A stretch of 47,799 nucleotides of DNA. It comes from Stenotrophomonas sp. 278 (GTDB taxonomy: Bacteria > Pseudomonadota > Gammaproteobacteria > Xanthomonadales > Xanthomonadaceae). The notes below the pieces were generated by a model. It was not told where the DNA came from, made no database searches, and saw nothing but the letters and a program-made list of their open reading frames with translations. Positions 9,606 to 16,871 of the stretch are shown piece by piece; the first letter of the stretch is position 1, and each line of letters opens with the position of its first letter. The DNA is taken from the NCBI RefSeq assembly GCF_003935715.1, contig NZ_RHPP01000015.1, forward strand, positions 1 through 47,799. Reading direction: 5' to 3'. The position numbers were made by a program, and so were the translations under genes.

Positions 9606-11516
9606 ATGTCCCACCCCGCCCGCGCCCTGGCGCTTGCCTTCGCCGCCGCCCTGATCTTCAGCGCCGCACCGCCGGCTGAAGCGGCCAAGAAGAAGGCCAA
9701 CCGCCCTGCCGCCGCGCAGACCCGCCCGGCCGCCAAGCCCAAGGCCAAACCACGCGCGCGTCCCGCCGCACCGGCACGCAAACCGCTGGTCCGCCAGCAG
9801 AGCAAGGCCGCGCAGCTGAATCTGGTGTACGACGAGTATTGGGATGCCTCCATGCGGTTGAATCCGCTGCAGGCCACTTTCCAGGGCGATGGACGCCATA
9901 ACGACCAGCTGCCCAACATCCTCTCGGCCGCCTGGCGCCAGCAGTCGCACGATTTCACCACCGAATGGCTGGGCAAGGTCGAGAAGATCGGCTCCGATGG
10001 CCTGGAGGGCCAGGACCTGCTGAGCTACCAGATGTTCGTGCGCGACGCACAGATGTCACTGGCGGCGGAAAAGTACCCCTCGTGGATGATGCCGATCAGC
10101 CAGTACTACAACCTCGGCAGCATCATGGCGATTCTGGGCTCCGGCTCGGGCGCGCAACCCTTCAATACCGTCGCCGACTATGACGCCTGGTCGCGCCGCT
10201 CATTGGGCATTCCGGCGCTGTTTGACCAGGCCATCACCAACATGCGCGCCGGCATGAAGGCGGGCGTGGTGCAGCCGCGCGATCTCATGGAAAAGGTGCT
10301 GCCGCAGCTGGACGCGGTCATCGTGCCCACCGCCGAGGAAAGCATCTACTGGGCTCCGGTGCGGAACCTGCCTGACGATTTTCCGGAGGCCGACAAGGCG
10401 CGCATCACGGCTGAATACAAGCGCATGATCGAACTGCGGATCATGCCGGCCTATCGCGCTCTGCGCGGCTTCATCGCGACCGAATACCTGCCCGCCACGC
10501 GCACCAGCGATGGCCTGTCGGCCCTGCCCGATGGGCAGGCCTGGTACGCGCAGACCGTGCTGCAAAGCACCGCCAGCACGCTCAGTCCCCAGCAGATCCA
10601 CGCACTGGGCGAGCAGCGCGTGGCCGCACTGCAGGAGCAGATCGGCAAAGTGCTCAAGGACAACCGCATCCGCGGATCGCAGCAGAAGGTGCTGCGCTAC
10701 ATGCGCAGCGACCGCGACTTCCAGTTTGCGACGCCGCAGGCGCTGCTGGGTCGCTACACCCAGCTGCAGCAGCAGGTGGCCGCGCGGCTGCCTTCGCAAC
10801 TGGACATCCTGCCCAAGGCCGCATTGCAGATCCGCGCGGTTGAAGCCGACCGTGCGGGCAGTGCCGCAGCAGTGAGCTATCAGCCGTCACTGCCCGATGG
10901 CATGCGCGCTGCGGTGCTGTATGTAAACACCGGGGCCCTGCCAAGCCGACGCAGCTGGTCGGCACCCATGCAGTACCTGCACGAGGCCATTCCCGGGCAT
11001 CACGTGCAGCTGGGACTGCAGCAGGAACTGGACAAGCTGCCGCGCTTCCGTCGAATGGGCGGCGACATCGCTTTCGTGGAAGGCTGGGGCCTGTATGCCG
11101 AATCGCTCGGCGATGCACTGGGCGTCTACGACGACCCTTATGCCAAGGTAGCCTACCTGCAGGCCGCACTCACGCGCAGTGCGCGCATGGTCGCCGACAC
11201 CGGCGTGCATGCACAGGGCTGGAGCAAGAAGCAGGCGGTGGACTACCTGGTCAAGACCGCCGACATGCCGGCGGACGACGCCACGGCCGAGGTTGAACGC
11301 TTCATGGCCCTTCCCGGCCAGACGCTGGCCAACGGCCTGGGCGAGTTGAAGATGATGGAGCTGCGCGATGCGGTCCAGGCGGCGCAGGGTGCCCGTTTTG
11401 ACCCGCGGCGCTTCCACGCCGAAGTACTGCGGGACGGTTCAATGCCGCTGGATATCCTGGACGCGAAGATCAGGCGCTGGATGTCGGCACCGGCGGAACA
11501 GGCGACAACACCGTAG
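9606..11516 (+). CDS. Secreted DUF885 family peptidase-like protein
   Basis: A 636-residue exported protein. It has a signal peptide (residues 1 to about 26, ending AEA), a Lys/Ala/Pro-rich linker (27-65) and then a DUF885 domain to the C-terminus. The metallopeptidase-like motif HEAIPGHH and the downstream FVEGWGLYAE, which would supply the third ligand and catalytic residues, are both visible. Family members are thought to be zinc carboxypeptidase or oligopeptidase-like enzymes, mostly uncharacterised. The stop codon TAG is part of the GTAG head of a REP. The gene marks the left border of the type III secretion island. Confidence 0.87.
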   Translation: MSHPARALALAFAAALIFSAAPPAEAAKKKANRPAAAQTRPAAKPKAKPRARPAAPARKPLVRQQSKAAQLNLVYDEYWDASMRLNPLQATFQGDGRHNDQLPNILSAAWRQQSHDFTTEWLGKVEKIGSDGLEGQDLLSYQMFVRDAQMSLAAEKYPSWMMPISQYYNLGSIMAILGSGSGAQPFNTVADYDAWSRRSLGIPALFDQAITNMRAGMKAGVVQPRDLMEKVLPQLDAVIVPTAEESIYWAPVRNLPDDFPEADKARITAEYKRMIELRIMPAYRALRGFIATEYLPATRTSDGLSALPDGQAWYAQTVLQSTASTLSPQQIHALGEQRVAALQEQIGKVLKDNRIRGSQQKVLRYMRSDRDFQFATPQALLGRYTQLQQQVAARLPSQLDILPKAALQIRAVEADRAGSAAAVSYQPSLPDGMRAAVLYVNTGALPSRRSWSAPMQYLHEAIPGHHVQLGLQQELDKLPRFRRMGGDIAFVEGWGLYAESLGDALGVYDDPYAKVAYLQAALTRSARMVADTGVHAQGWSKKQAVDYLVKTADMPADDATAEVERFMALPGQTLANGLGELKMMELRDAVQAAQGARFDPRRFHAEVLRDGSMPLDILDAKIRRWMSAPAEQATTP

Positions 11517-11535
11517 AGCCGGGCTCTGCCCGGCT
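11513..11535 (+). repeat. GTAG hairpin overlapping the DUF885 stop codon
   Basis: GTAG followed by AGCCGGGC-TCT-GCCCGGCT, an 8-bp perfect stem. The TAG of the tetranucleotide is the stop codon of the DUF885 gene. The stem sequence differs from the CGACC-core copies elsewhere, so it belongs to another subgroup of GTAG REPs. Confidence 0.8.
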
Positions 11536-11552
11536 GAAAGCGGTGCGCAACG

Positions 11553-11580
11553 GAGCCGGGCACAGCCCGGCTCTTCTTTG
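11553..11580 (+). terminator. Rho-independent terminator at the left border of the T3SS island
   Basis: GAGCCGGGC-ACA-GCCCGGCTC forms a perfect 9-bp stem followed by TTCTTTG. It ends the DUF885 transcript. Its stem is nearly the same as that of the adjacent REP at 11513, so the terminator may itself derive from a REP. It stops 9 nt short of the last T3SS gene on the other strand. Confidence 0.75.
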
Positions 11581-11589
11581 TCGCCGTGG

Positions 11590-11910
11590 TCAGTCGGCGT
11601 AAGGCTCAGGCTTCACGCCCAGCTTCTCGTCCGGGTCACCCAGCATCATGGCCTGCAGGAACTCGCCCTCGAACCACTTGCGGCACATCATGTCGACCAT
11701 TTCCTTCGGCGACACCGGCATCGGCTTGGTGCCGGGCTTCTCCTGGATCGGCTGGATCTCCGGGACCAGATCGCTGAAATCCGGCCTGCGCTCTTCTCCC
11801 CCCGTGCCTGCGCCAACCACGTCCCGCAGGCGCTGATCCAACGAAGTGGACTTGCTGCTGGGAAGGGCAGAGAAATTGGACGCCACGGCGTCGAGCTTGT
11901 TCAGCATCAT
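11590..11910 (-). CDS. Small protein in the orgC position of the T3SS
   Basis: A 106-residue hydrophilic protein, last in the prg/org-type operon, whose start overlaps the sctL stop by 4 nt (ATGA). In Salmonella this slot holds OrgC (about 150 residues), a secreted factor reported to promote needle assembly. I see no convincing sequence match to OrgC, and the protein is shorter. The Ser-rich, helix-poor N-terminus (VASNFSALPSSKSTS) would suit a type III secretion signal. Position is the main evidence for a T3SS role. Confidence 0.6.
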   Translation of the reverse strand: MMLNKLDAVASNFSALPSSKSTSLDQRLRDVVGAGTGGEERRPDFSDLVPEIQPIQEKPGTKPMPVSPKEMVDMMCRKWFEGEFLQAMMLGDPDEKLGVKPEPYAD

Positions 11911-12599
11911 CGGTTTACTCCATTGACAGAATCGGGAAATGGCAATGGCTTCAATCGGGCGTTGATCGCAGCCAGATACCGGGAGGCACGCTCGCGCGCA
12001 CCGGCTTCAAGCGCATCGGCATCCACGCTGGCTTCCACCGCACGGCTGAGCGCATGCACCGGATCCAGTTCGTATACCAATGCACCCACGCTCAACACGG
12101 GCAATGCCCCCTGCCCTTCCAACACTACGAGCGGGAGCTCCGGCGTGTGTTGCGCCAAGCGTTGCTGCAGTGCCTCACGCAGTGCATCCATCTGCGGCGG
12201 CACGTGCAGGCGGATGTCGGTCTCGCCGCTGGCAAACGCCTGTTCGCAACGACGGATGACCAGATCGGCCTCGACCGACTCTGCTGCCAGACTGGCGCTG
12301 ATGACCGTGCGCAATTGGCCCAGCACGGCTTCACGCAGCGTCTGCACGTCCGCCAGCGCCGCTTCCAGCAGCGGTACCGCGTGGGTCACCGCTTCGGCAT
12401 AGCCCTGATGGAAGCCATCACGATGGGCGTGTGCGGTGGCCAGGGAGACCTGCGCAGGCACCCCCTCCAGGACCGCCGCCGCGCGCCGCCGGGCCGTGCT
12501 GACCAACCGGTCGGCGCGTGCGGCCTGGCCCAATGCGCTGGGCGAGATGATCCCGCCGACCGCGAAGCTCAGCGCCTGCTCAGGAAAGCTTTTCAACAT
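11907..12599 (-). CDS. sctL: T3SS stator protein SctL (OrgB/MxiN type)
   Basis: A 230-residue cytoplasmic protein at the place of orgB. SctL forms the stator linking the SctN ATPase to the SctQ sorting platform pods. The N-terminal half is Ala/Leu-rich helical (residues about 30-120), as in the FliH/SctL family. The C-terminal half (about 125-215) contains the mixed alpha/beta ATPase-binding region. Length matches OrgB (about 226). It overlaps sctK by 20 nt and the orgC-position gene by 4 nt, indicating tight coupling. Confidence 0.82.
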   Translation of the reverse strand: MLKSFPEQALSFAVGGIISPSALGQAARADRLVSTARRRAAAVLEGVPAQVSLATAHAHRDGFHQGYAEAVTHAVPLLEAALADVQTLREAVLGQLRTVISASLAAESVEADLVIRRCEQAFASGETDIRLHVPPQMDALREALQQRLAQHTPELPLVVLEGQGALPVLSVGALVYELDPVHALSRAVEASVDADALEAGARERASRYLAAINARLKPLPFPDSVNGVNR

Positions 12600-13128
12600 A
12601 GTTCAGGGCACTCCAGAAGAGATCAAGGTCCGGGCGGACCTCCAGTTCGGGCGCGTCGCCGCTGTCGGCATGCAGCGGCAGCGCCAGGCGCGGTCCCAGC
12701 CACGGTGGCAGCAGAGGAGCCAATGCCCGCACTTCGGCCGCGCCCCAACGCAACAAGGAGTCAGGGTCTTCATCCAGCGGCAGTCGTGGTCGCTCGGGGG
12801 TGTCGTACCGCGAGTAGCCCGCGCGCATGAACGCCTGCAGCGGCAGCGGCAGCGCGGTGCCGCCGCGCTGCATCGACACCCAGTCGCGCAGGCGCGCCGC
12901 ACCTATCAGGATCGCCACCTCGGGCAGCCGCTCCCATGCGGCGACCACGCGCCGCGCCAGTGGCGCGCGGGCATGCGCGCCGGCCGACGGCAGCGGCAGG
13001 TCAAGCTGGCGGATCAGCGTGGCATTGAGCCAGCGCTGCTGGGCCGCCGTCGCCTGCGCGTACGTGGAACGCCAGGGCCGGTAGTAGCTGGCGGGTGCGT
13101 ATACCAGCCGCAACAGTTCAGACTCCAC
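12580..13128 (-). CDS. sctK: T3SS sorting-platform protein SctK (OrgA/MxiK type)
   Basis: A 182-residue protein in the orgA position. SctK bridges the inner-membrane ring protein SctD to SctQ in the cytoplasmic sorting platform. The features visible are the Tyr/Trp-rich N-terminus (YAPASYYRPW) and the helical LPEVAILIGAARLRDW segment shared by this poorly conserved family. It is slightly shorter than OrgA (about 199). It overlaps sctJ by 11 nt and sctL by 20 nt. The assignment rests on gene order as much as on sequence. Confidence 0.78.
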   Translation of the reverse strand: MESELLRLVYAPASYYRPWRSTYAQATAAQQRWLNATLIRQLDLPLPSAGAHARAPLARRVVAAWERLPEVAILIGAARLRDWVSMQRGGTALPLPLQAFMRAGYSRYDTPERPRLPLDEDPDSLLRWGAAEVRALAPLLPPWLGPRLALPLHADSGDAPELEVRPDLDLFWSALNYVEKLS

Positions 13129-13942
13129 GCCAGCGGCTCCCGGTGGGCGAAGGGTTGCGTCGGCTCAGCCGCCGCCACAGAGCACGCGCGCCGTTGGCCA
13201 CGGCTGGCACTGCGCGCATGAGGACCCAGCCACCGAGCACCAAGGCCACGCCCAGCACCGCAAACACCACCAGCATGAGCATGGACACGCCGCGCTCGCT
13301 GGCGGACGTCACCGCCAGAGTCCGCGGGCCTTCGACCTCGGTCAGAATGACCGAGACATTGTCGTAATCAATGCCATCGAAGGTATTGCGCAGAAACCGC
13401 TTGATTGACTGCATCAGGACTTCCTCATCCACACCGGGCGCGTGCGCCACCACAGCGGCTACATGCATGCGGCGCGGATTGGTTCGACGGTTCTCTCCGC
13501 CGATGCTGGCGTCGTAGTTCAGGTGCACGCGGGTGGACTGCACACCGTCAATCAGCTGCAGCGACTCTTCCAGGCGCTGCTCCACCGCGGAAATCAACCG
13601 TGCGCGCTCACCGAGCGGCGTACTGACCAGCGAATCCGCTGGAAACGCACTGGCAACCTGGCTGCGCGGAGCTGACGGGAGGTCGTTGCGCTGCATCAGC
13701 TCGATGGATTCCGGCAGGTCGCGAGCCGCCACCTGGACCTGATAGCCGCCCTTGCCGGCGTTGAGTTTTTCGGCGGAGATGTTATGCCGCAGCAGCACCG
13801 CGATCACCTCGTTGGCTTGGCGCTCGTCCAGGCCTTCCAGCAGCGGCTTGCGCGCGCAGCCGCTCAGCATCAGCAGGGCCAGCACTGCCAACAGCACCCA
13901 CCCCACCCTGCGGGAGGTAGCGGCAAACAACGGCGTGTTCAT
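13118..13942 (-). CDS. sctJ: T3SS inner-membrane ring lipoprotein SctJ (PrgK/MxiJ)
   Basis: A 274-residue lipoprotein forming the periplasmic inner ring of the injectisome base. It has a signal peptide with lipobox LSGC (Cys29), a YscJ/FliF domain (about 30-215: the LLEGLDERQANEVIAVLLRH region, then RLEESLQLIDGVQSTRVHL) and a C-terminal membrane helix (about 222-245). It is slightly longer than PrgK (about 252). Start and stop overlap sctI (ATGA) and sctK (11 nt). Confidence 0.95.
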   Translation of the reverse strand: MNTPLFAATSRRVGWVLLAVLALLMLSGCARKPLLEGLDERQANEVIAVLLRHNISAEKLNAGKGGYQVQVAARDLPESIELMQRNDLPSAPRSQVASAFPADSLVSTPLGERARLISAVEQRLEESLQLIDGVQSTRVHLNYDASIGGENRRTNPRRMHVAAVVAHAPGVDEEVLMQSIKRFLRNTFDGIDYDNVSVILTEVEGPRTLAVTSASERGVSMLMLVVFAVLGVALVLGGWVLMRAVPAVANGARALWRRLSRRNPSPTGSRWRGV

Positions 13943-14229
13943 GACTTGAGCAGCGTCTCGACGGTCTTGTTCATGTGATTGGCCAGGCCGGCGGCCACGG
14001 TCATGCGCTTGGTGTAGTCGGCCAGTGCCGTCTGCAGGGCGAACATTTCGGTGGGGTTGGTCGCGGTATACGGATCGTTGCTGGCCGCATGGATCAAGGC
14101 CTGCTGTTCGCCGGCGGTGACGTAGCTGTTGGCCAGGGCCTGGCTCATGCGATCAGAGAGCGATACGGCGGCACCGTCTGCGCCTTCGGTCGCGTCGATC
14201 GCCGTGGCTATCTGGGTAACGTGCAGCAT
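13939..14229 (-). CDS. sctI: T3SS inner rod protein SctI (PrgJ/MxiI)
   Basis: A 96-residue protein that anchors the needle to the export gate. The C-terminal half (NPTEMFALQTALADYTKRMT, then VETLLKS) matches the helical PrgJ/MxiI pattern. It is close in length to PrgJ (about 101). It follows the needle gene and shares an ATGA overlap with sctJ, exactly as prgI-prgJ-prgK. Confidence 0.92.
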   Translation of the reverse strand: MLHVTQIATAIDATEGADGAAVSLSDRMSQALANSYVTAGEQQALIHAASNDPYTATNPTEMFALQTALADYTKRMTVAAGLANHMNKTVETLLKS

Positions 14230-14304
14230 GGTGGGGTTTTCTCCTGCGGAGTCTTGCGCGAGGGAAAGCCGGCCGGACAGGAACGCTCCGGCCAGCAGGA
14301 TGCA

Positions 14305-14634
14305 TCAGCCCAGGTTTCGGGCATTCTGCTTCTGCATGTCAGCCAGGCTCTTGGCCGAGTTGGACTGCAGCGAACGGTAGGTGGTGTACTCGGACAGCGC
14401 GGTCTGGTACTTAGCCAGCTTCTTGGGGTCGGTCGGATCGCCGGTGTTGTCATCCGACCCGTCGCCTGCAAGCTCATCGAACGCTTTCTTCAGCTCCTCT
14501 TTCAGCTTGGTCACACCCTTGTCAAATGCATGGCTGTGCTCACTCAGCCAGCCCTTCCAGCGGTTCAGATCTTCGGGATGGTTTGGATCCCAGCCATTGC
14601 CAGGCGCAGGTGCCGGGCGATTCAATTCACTCAT
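14305..14634 (-). CDS. sctF: T3SS needle subunit SctF, enlarged (PrgI/MxiH type)
   Basis: The needle filament monomer, 109 residues where PrgI and MxiH have about 80. Its core aligns well with PrgI: a Trp-containing start (W-x2-WLSEHSHAFDKGV), a helix-turn with TDP, then LAKYQTALSEYTTYRSLQSN, equivalent to LAAYQSKLSEYNLYRNAQSN. The extra length comes from a Pro/Asn-rich N-terminal extension of about 25 residues and an acidic Gly/Asp insert (GDGSDDNTGDP) in the inter-helix loop. Both would lie at the surface or lumen of the needle. The C-terminus ends NARNLG rather than IIQNF-R. The ATG at 14634 gives this extension and no internal ATG offers a shorter form. Confidence 0.93.
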   Translation of the reverse strand: MSELNRPAPAPGNGWDPNHPEDLNRWKGWLSEHSHAFDKGVTKLKEELKKAFDELAGDGSDDNTGDPTDPKKLAKYQTALSEYTTYRSLQSNSAKSLADMQKQNARNLG

Positions 14635-14658
14635 TTCACTTCTCCAGAGTAGGATGGT

Positions 14659-15837
14659 TCATCTGCTGCCTGAGGTCGAAAACTCCCAACGACCCTCACC
14701 AATGGAGAGCAGCTGATCGTCGGAGTACTGGTAGGAGCGCCCTTTGAGCAGGTCGTCCCACAAGCGGATGTTGATGTGCACGCGGCGCGCGCCCCATTCC
14801 TGCACGAACTCGTCGCGGTAACGTGACATGGCGTGCAGTGCGGCATCGTCAAGGAAGGTGTCGTTGGTAAGACTGGTTCGTCCCGCCTGGGTGCCCAGCC
14901 GGGTGGTGATGCCGCGGGCACTCAGCCCGTTGCGGGCAAGGCTGACCAGATGGCCGTCGCCGACCGAGCGCACGTCGATGCGGGTCGCGTAAGGCAGATG
15001 CGGTGCGAGCATGGCCGCTACGCGGCGACGGCGCTCGCTGTCGTCCGCGCTGACGGCGGTAATCACCACTTCGGGTACCTGCGGTGTACGAAGCCGGATC
15101 ACCGCGTAGTCCACGCCAGCGCTGTCAAGGAAGGTGCCGATGCGTGCGATTTCCAGATGGCGGATGTGGTAGATGTCCTTGGTGCGGCCGGCACGCTCGC
15201 TGGCGCGCTGGCCCCAGCTCATGGCTTCGGCGGTGTCACTGAACGCGTGGATGCGGCCATGCTTGTCGTGCACCACGTTGTAGTCGTAAGGCGACTGCGC
15301 CAGCACCAGCTCCAGATTGCGCACCTGGGTCGCCGGACGCTGACGGTCATAGACCCACCAACCGGTGGCCGCCACCACCGCCGCCAGTGCCGCGAGCGTC
15401 AGCCAAAGTGTGATCGGCGCTCGCTGAGGTGCGGCAGCGGCAGCATGTTCCAGCGATGCGTACGGTGCCACCACCGGCAGGCGATGATCCAGAACCGCCG
15501 CCGACCAGGTCTCGTTCTCCTCACGCACGGCCAGGGTCAACCCTGCCACGTACACAACCTCATTGAGCGGCAGCTCCTGCGCGATCCAGCAGATGTTGCC
15601 GTTCTCACGCACTTCCAGGCTCACTTCGCTGTCCGCGCAACGGACACGGAACGACGCGGGCAGGTGGTCACCCGGGATGTAGAACACGTTGTCCGCGTTG
15701 GCCAAGGTGCTCTCCAGCCGGTCTTCATGCAGCGTACGCGCCGGTCCCACGTGAAAGATGGTGTCGCCCGGCAACAGCGTGAATTCGACGCCGTCGAGCT
15801 GACCCGAGAGCAGTTTCAACTTGTGAATGAGAGACAT
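14659..15837 (-). CDS. sctD: T3SS inner-membrane ring protein SctD (PrgH/MxiG)
   Basis: A 392-residue outer-rim ring protein of the injectisome inner membrane base, the same length as PrgH. It has an N-terminal cytoplasmic FHA-like domain (1 to about 120), one membrane helix (about 141-164, ITLWLTLAALAAVVAATGWWVY) and a periplasmic ring-building region (about 165-392) with the RIGTFLDSAGVDYAVIRL segment. It heads the prg/org-type block; a 177-nt gap before it holds a promoter candidate. Confidence 0.94.
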   Translation of the reverse strand: MSLIHKLKLLSGQLDGVEFTLLPGDTIFHVGPARTLHEDRLESTLANADNVFYIPGDHLPASFRVRCADSEVSLEVRENGNICWIAQELPLNEVVYVAGLTLAVREENETWSAAVLDHRLPVVAPYASLEHAAAAAPQRAPITLWLTLAALAAVVAATGWWVYDRQRPATQVRNLELVLAQSPYDYNVVHDKHGRIHAFSDTAEAMSWGQRASERAGRTKDIYHIRHLEIARIGTFLDSAGVDYAVIRLRTPQVPEVVITAVSADDSERRRRVAAMLAPHLPYATRIDVRSVGDGHLVSLARNGLSARGITTRLGTQAGRTSLTNDTFLDDAALHAMSRYRDEFVQEWGARRVHINIRLWDDLLKGRSYQYSDDQLLSIGEGRWEFSTSGSR

Positions 15838-15939
15838 GCGGAATCCGAAGACGAGGACGAAGAAGTGAAGCGGCGCGGCACACCGGCTGCCACGGGGCGC
15901 AGACTGACAGCTGCGCGCAGGTCAACGTACAAAATTAGT

Positions 15940-15968
15940 TTCAAAGTGATTTCGGCGAGCGATGTCAA
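15940..15968 (-). promoter_or_regulatory. Promoter candidate for the sctDFIJKL block
   Basis: On the minus strand a consensus -35 TTGACA (15968-15963) is followed after 17 nt by a weak -10 TTTGAA (15945-15940), in a locally AT-rich patch within the 177-nt gap upstream of sctD. No HilA-type box was recognised. The -10 is poor, which would suit activator dependence. Confidence 0.35.
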
Positions 15969-16014
15969 CTGCATGCTGCGCCAGGAAGAGTCGCACCGGT
16001 CGAAGCGCGCGTCG

Positions 16015-16629
16015 TCAATCGCGGGGCCTGTGATACAGCGCAGAGACTTTTGCAACGTATTGACGCGTCTCCGCAAATGGCGGAATCCGATTGCCATGGC
16101 GCTGAACCGCGCCCTCGCCGGCGTTGTACGCAGCGAGCATCAGTTCGAGGTTGCCGTTGAAGCGACGGTGCAACCACACCAGATAGGCGGTGCCTGCGCG
16201 GAGATTCTGCAGCGGGTCCAGCAGATCCCGCGCGCCGAAGCGCTTACCCGTGGCAGGAATCACCTGCATGAGACCCAACGCACCGGCGCGCGAGCGCGCC
16301 CGCTCGTCATAGGCCGATTCCACGGTAACGATGGCGTGCAGGAGCCGCGCGTCCACCGCGTGCTCGGCCGCCACCTGGTCAATCAAGGGAGCCCAGCGTG
16401 CATGACCTGCCGGGCGCACTGCCGATGGCACACGCGCACCGGGTTTCCCACGCGCGGACGCCCGCACCGCCATGGGACGGTGCGGGTCGAACGCGGTGGC
16501 TCCGGCCAATGGAGTCGGTGATACCTGCAGCTGACCATCAGGCCCCAGCGTGGCATAGACCCGGGCCTGCGCCGGACTGGCAGTGGCGGCTACAGCCGCC
16601 ACTGCCATCGCACACACGCCCAGTTTCAC
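16015..16629 (-). CDS. iagB: T3SS-associated lytic transglycosylase (IagB/IpgF type)
   Basis: A 204-residue exported muramidase-like enzyme that locally opens peptidoglycan for injectisome assembly. It has a signal peptide (1-22, AQA), a linker and an SLT domain (about 80-195). The catalytic Glu104 sits in VESAYDERARSRAGALGLMQ, with the GLMQVIPATG and AYNAGEGAV motifs following. It is longer than IagB (about 160) because of an added N-terminal stretch (residues 23-75). It overlaps the acyl carrier gene by 4 nt (ATGA). Confidence 0.92.
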   Translation of the reverse strand: MKLGVCAMAVAAVAATASPAQARVYATLGPDGQLQVSPTPLAGATAFDPHRPMAVRASARGKPGARVPSAVRPAGHARWAPLIDQVAAEHAVDARLLHAIVTVESAYDERARSRAGALGLMQVIPATGKRFGARDLLDPLQNLRAGTAYLVWLHRRFNGNLELMLAAYNAGEGAVQRHGNRIPPFAETRQYVAKVSALYHRPRD

Positions 16630-16871
16630 GGCAGCGCCGAACCGGTTACGGCCACGTACAGCTCGATCACGGTGCTGACGCGCTCCAGTTCCTCGGGCGT
16701 AGGAATGCGGCCGCCGGCCTCCTCGATGTCGATCAGCAGGGCGTGCATGCCCAGCGAGTCGATGCCCAGGTCCTCGACCAGCCGCAGCTGGCCGGTGATC
16801 TCGCGAGGCTCACGTTGCAGGTGGTCGCCGATGCATTCCCGCAGGTCGTTCAGCTCGAAGTGGCGTTTCAT
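16626..16871 (-). CDS. iacP: Acyl carrier protein of the T3SS (IacP type)
   Basis: An 81-residue acidic acyl carrier protein with the phosphopantetheine attachment motif DLGIDSLGMHA (Ser39). In SPI-1 the equivalent iacP lies at the same place after sipA and has been reported to influence translocator function and invasion. No acyltransferase or phosphopantetheinyl transferase is encoded nearby, so it must use host-cell enzymes or act as a scaffold. ATGA overlaps link it to both the 797-residue gene and the transglycosylase. Confidence 0.93.
   Translation of the reverse strand: MKRHFELNDLRECIGDHLQREPREITGQLRLVEDLGIDSLGMHALLIDIEEAGGRIPTPEELERVSTVIELYVAVTGSALP

Noticed and set aside
14833-16521. 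Plus-strand reading frame of 562 codons
   Set aside because: Antisense shadow of sctD and the transglycosylase gene, spanning their promoter gap.
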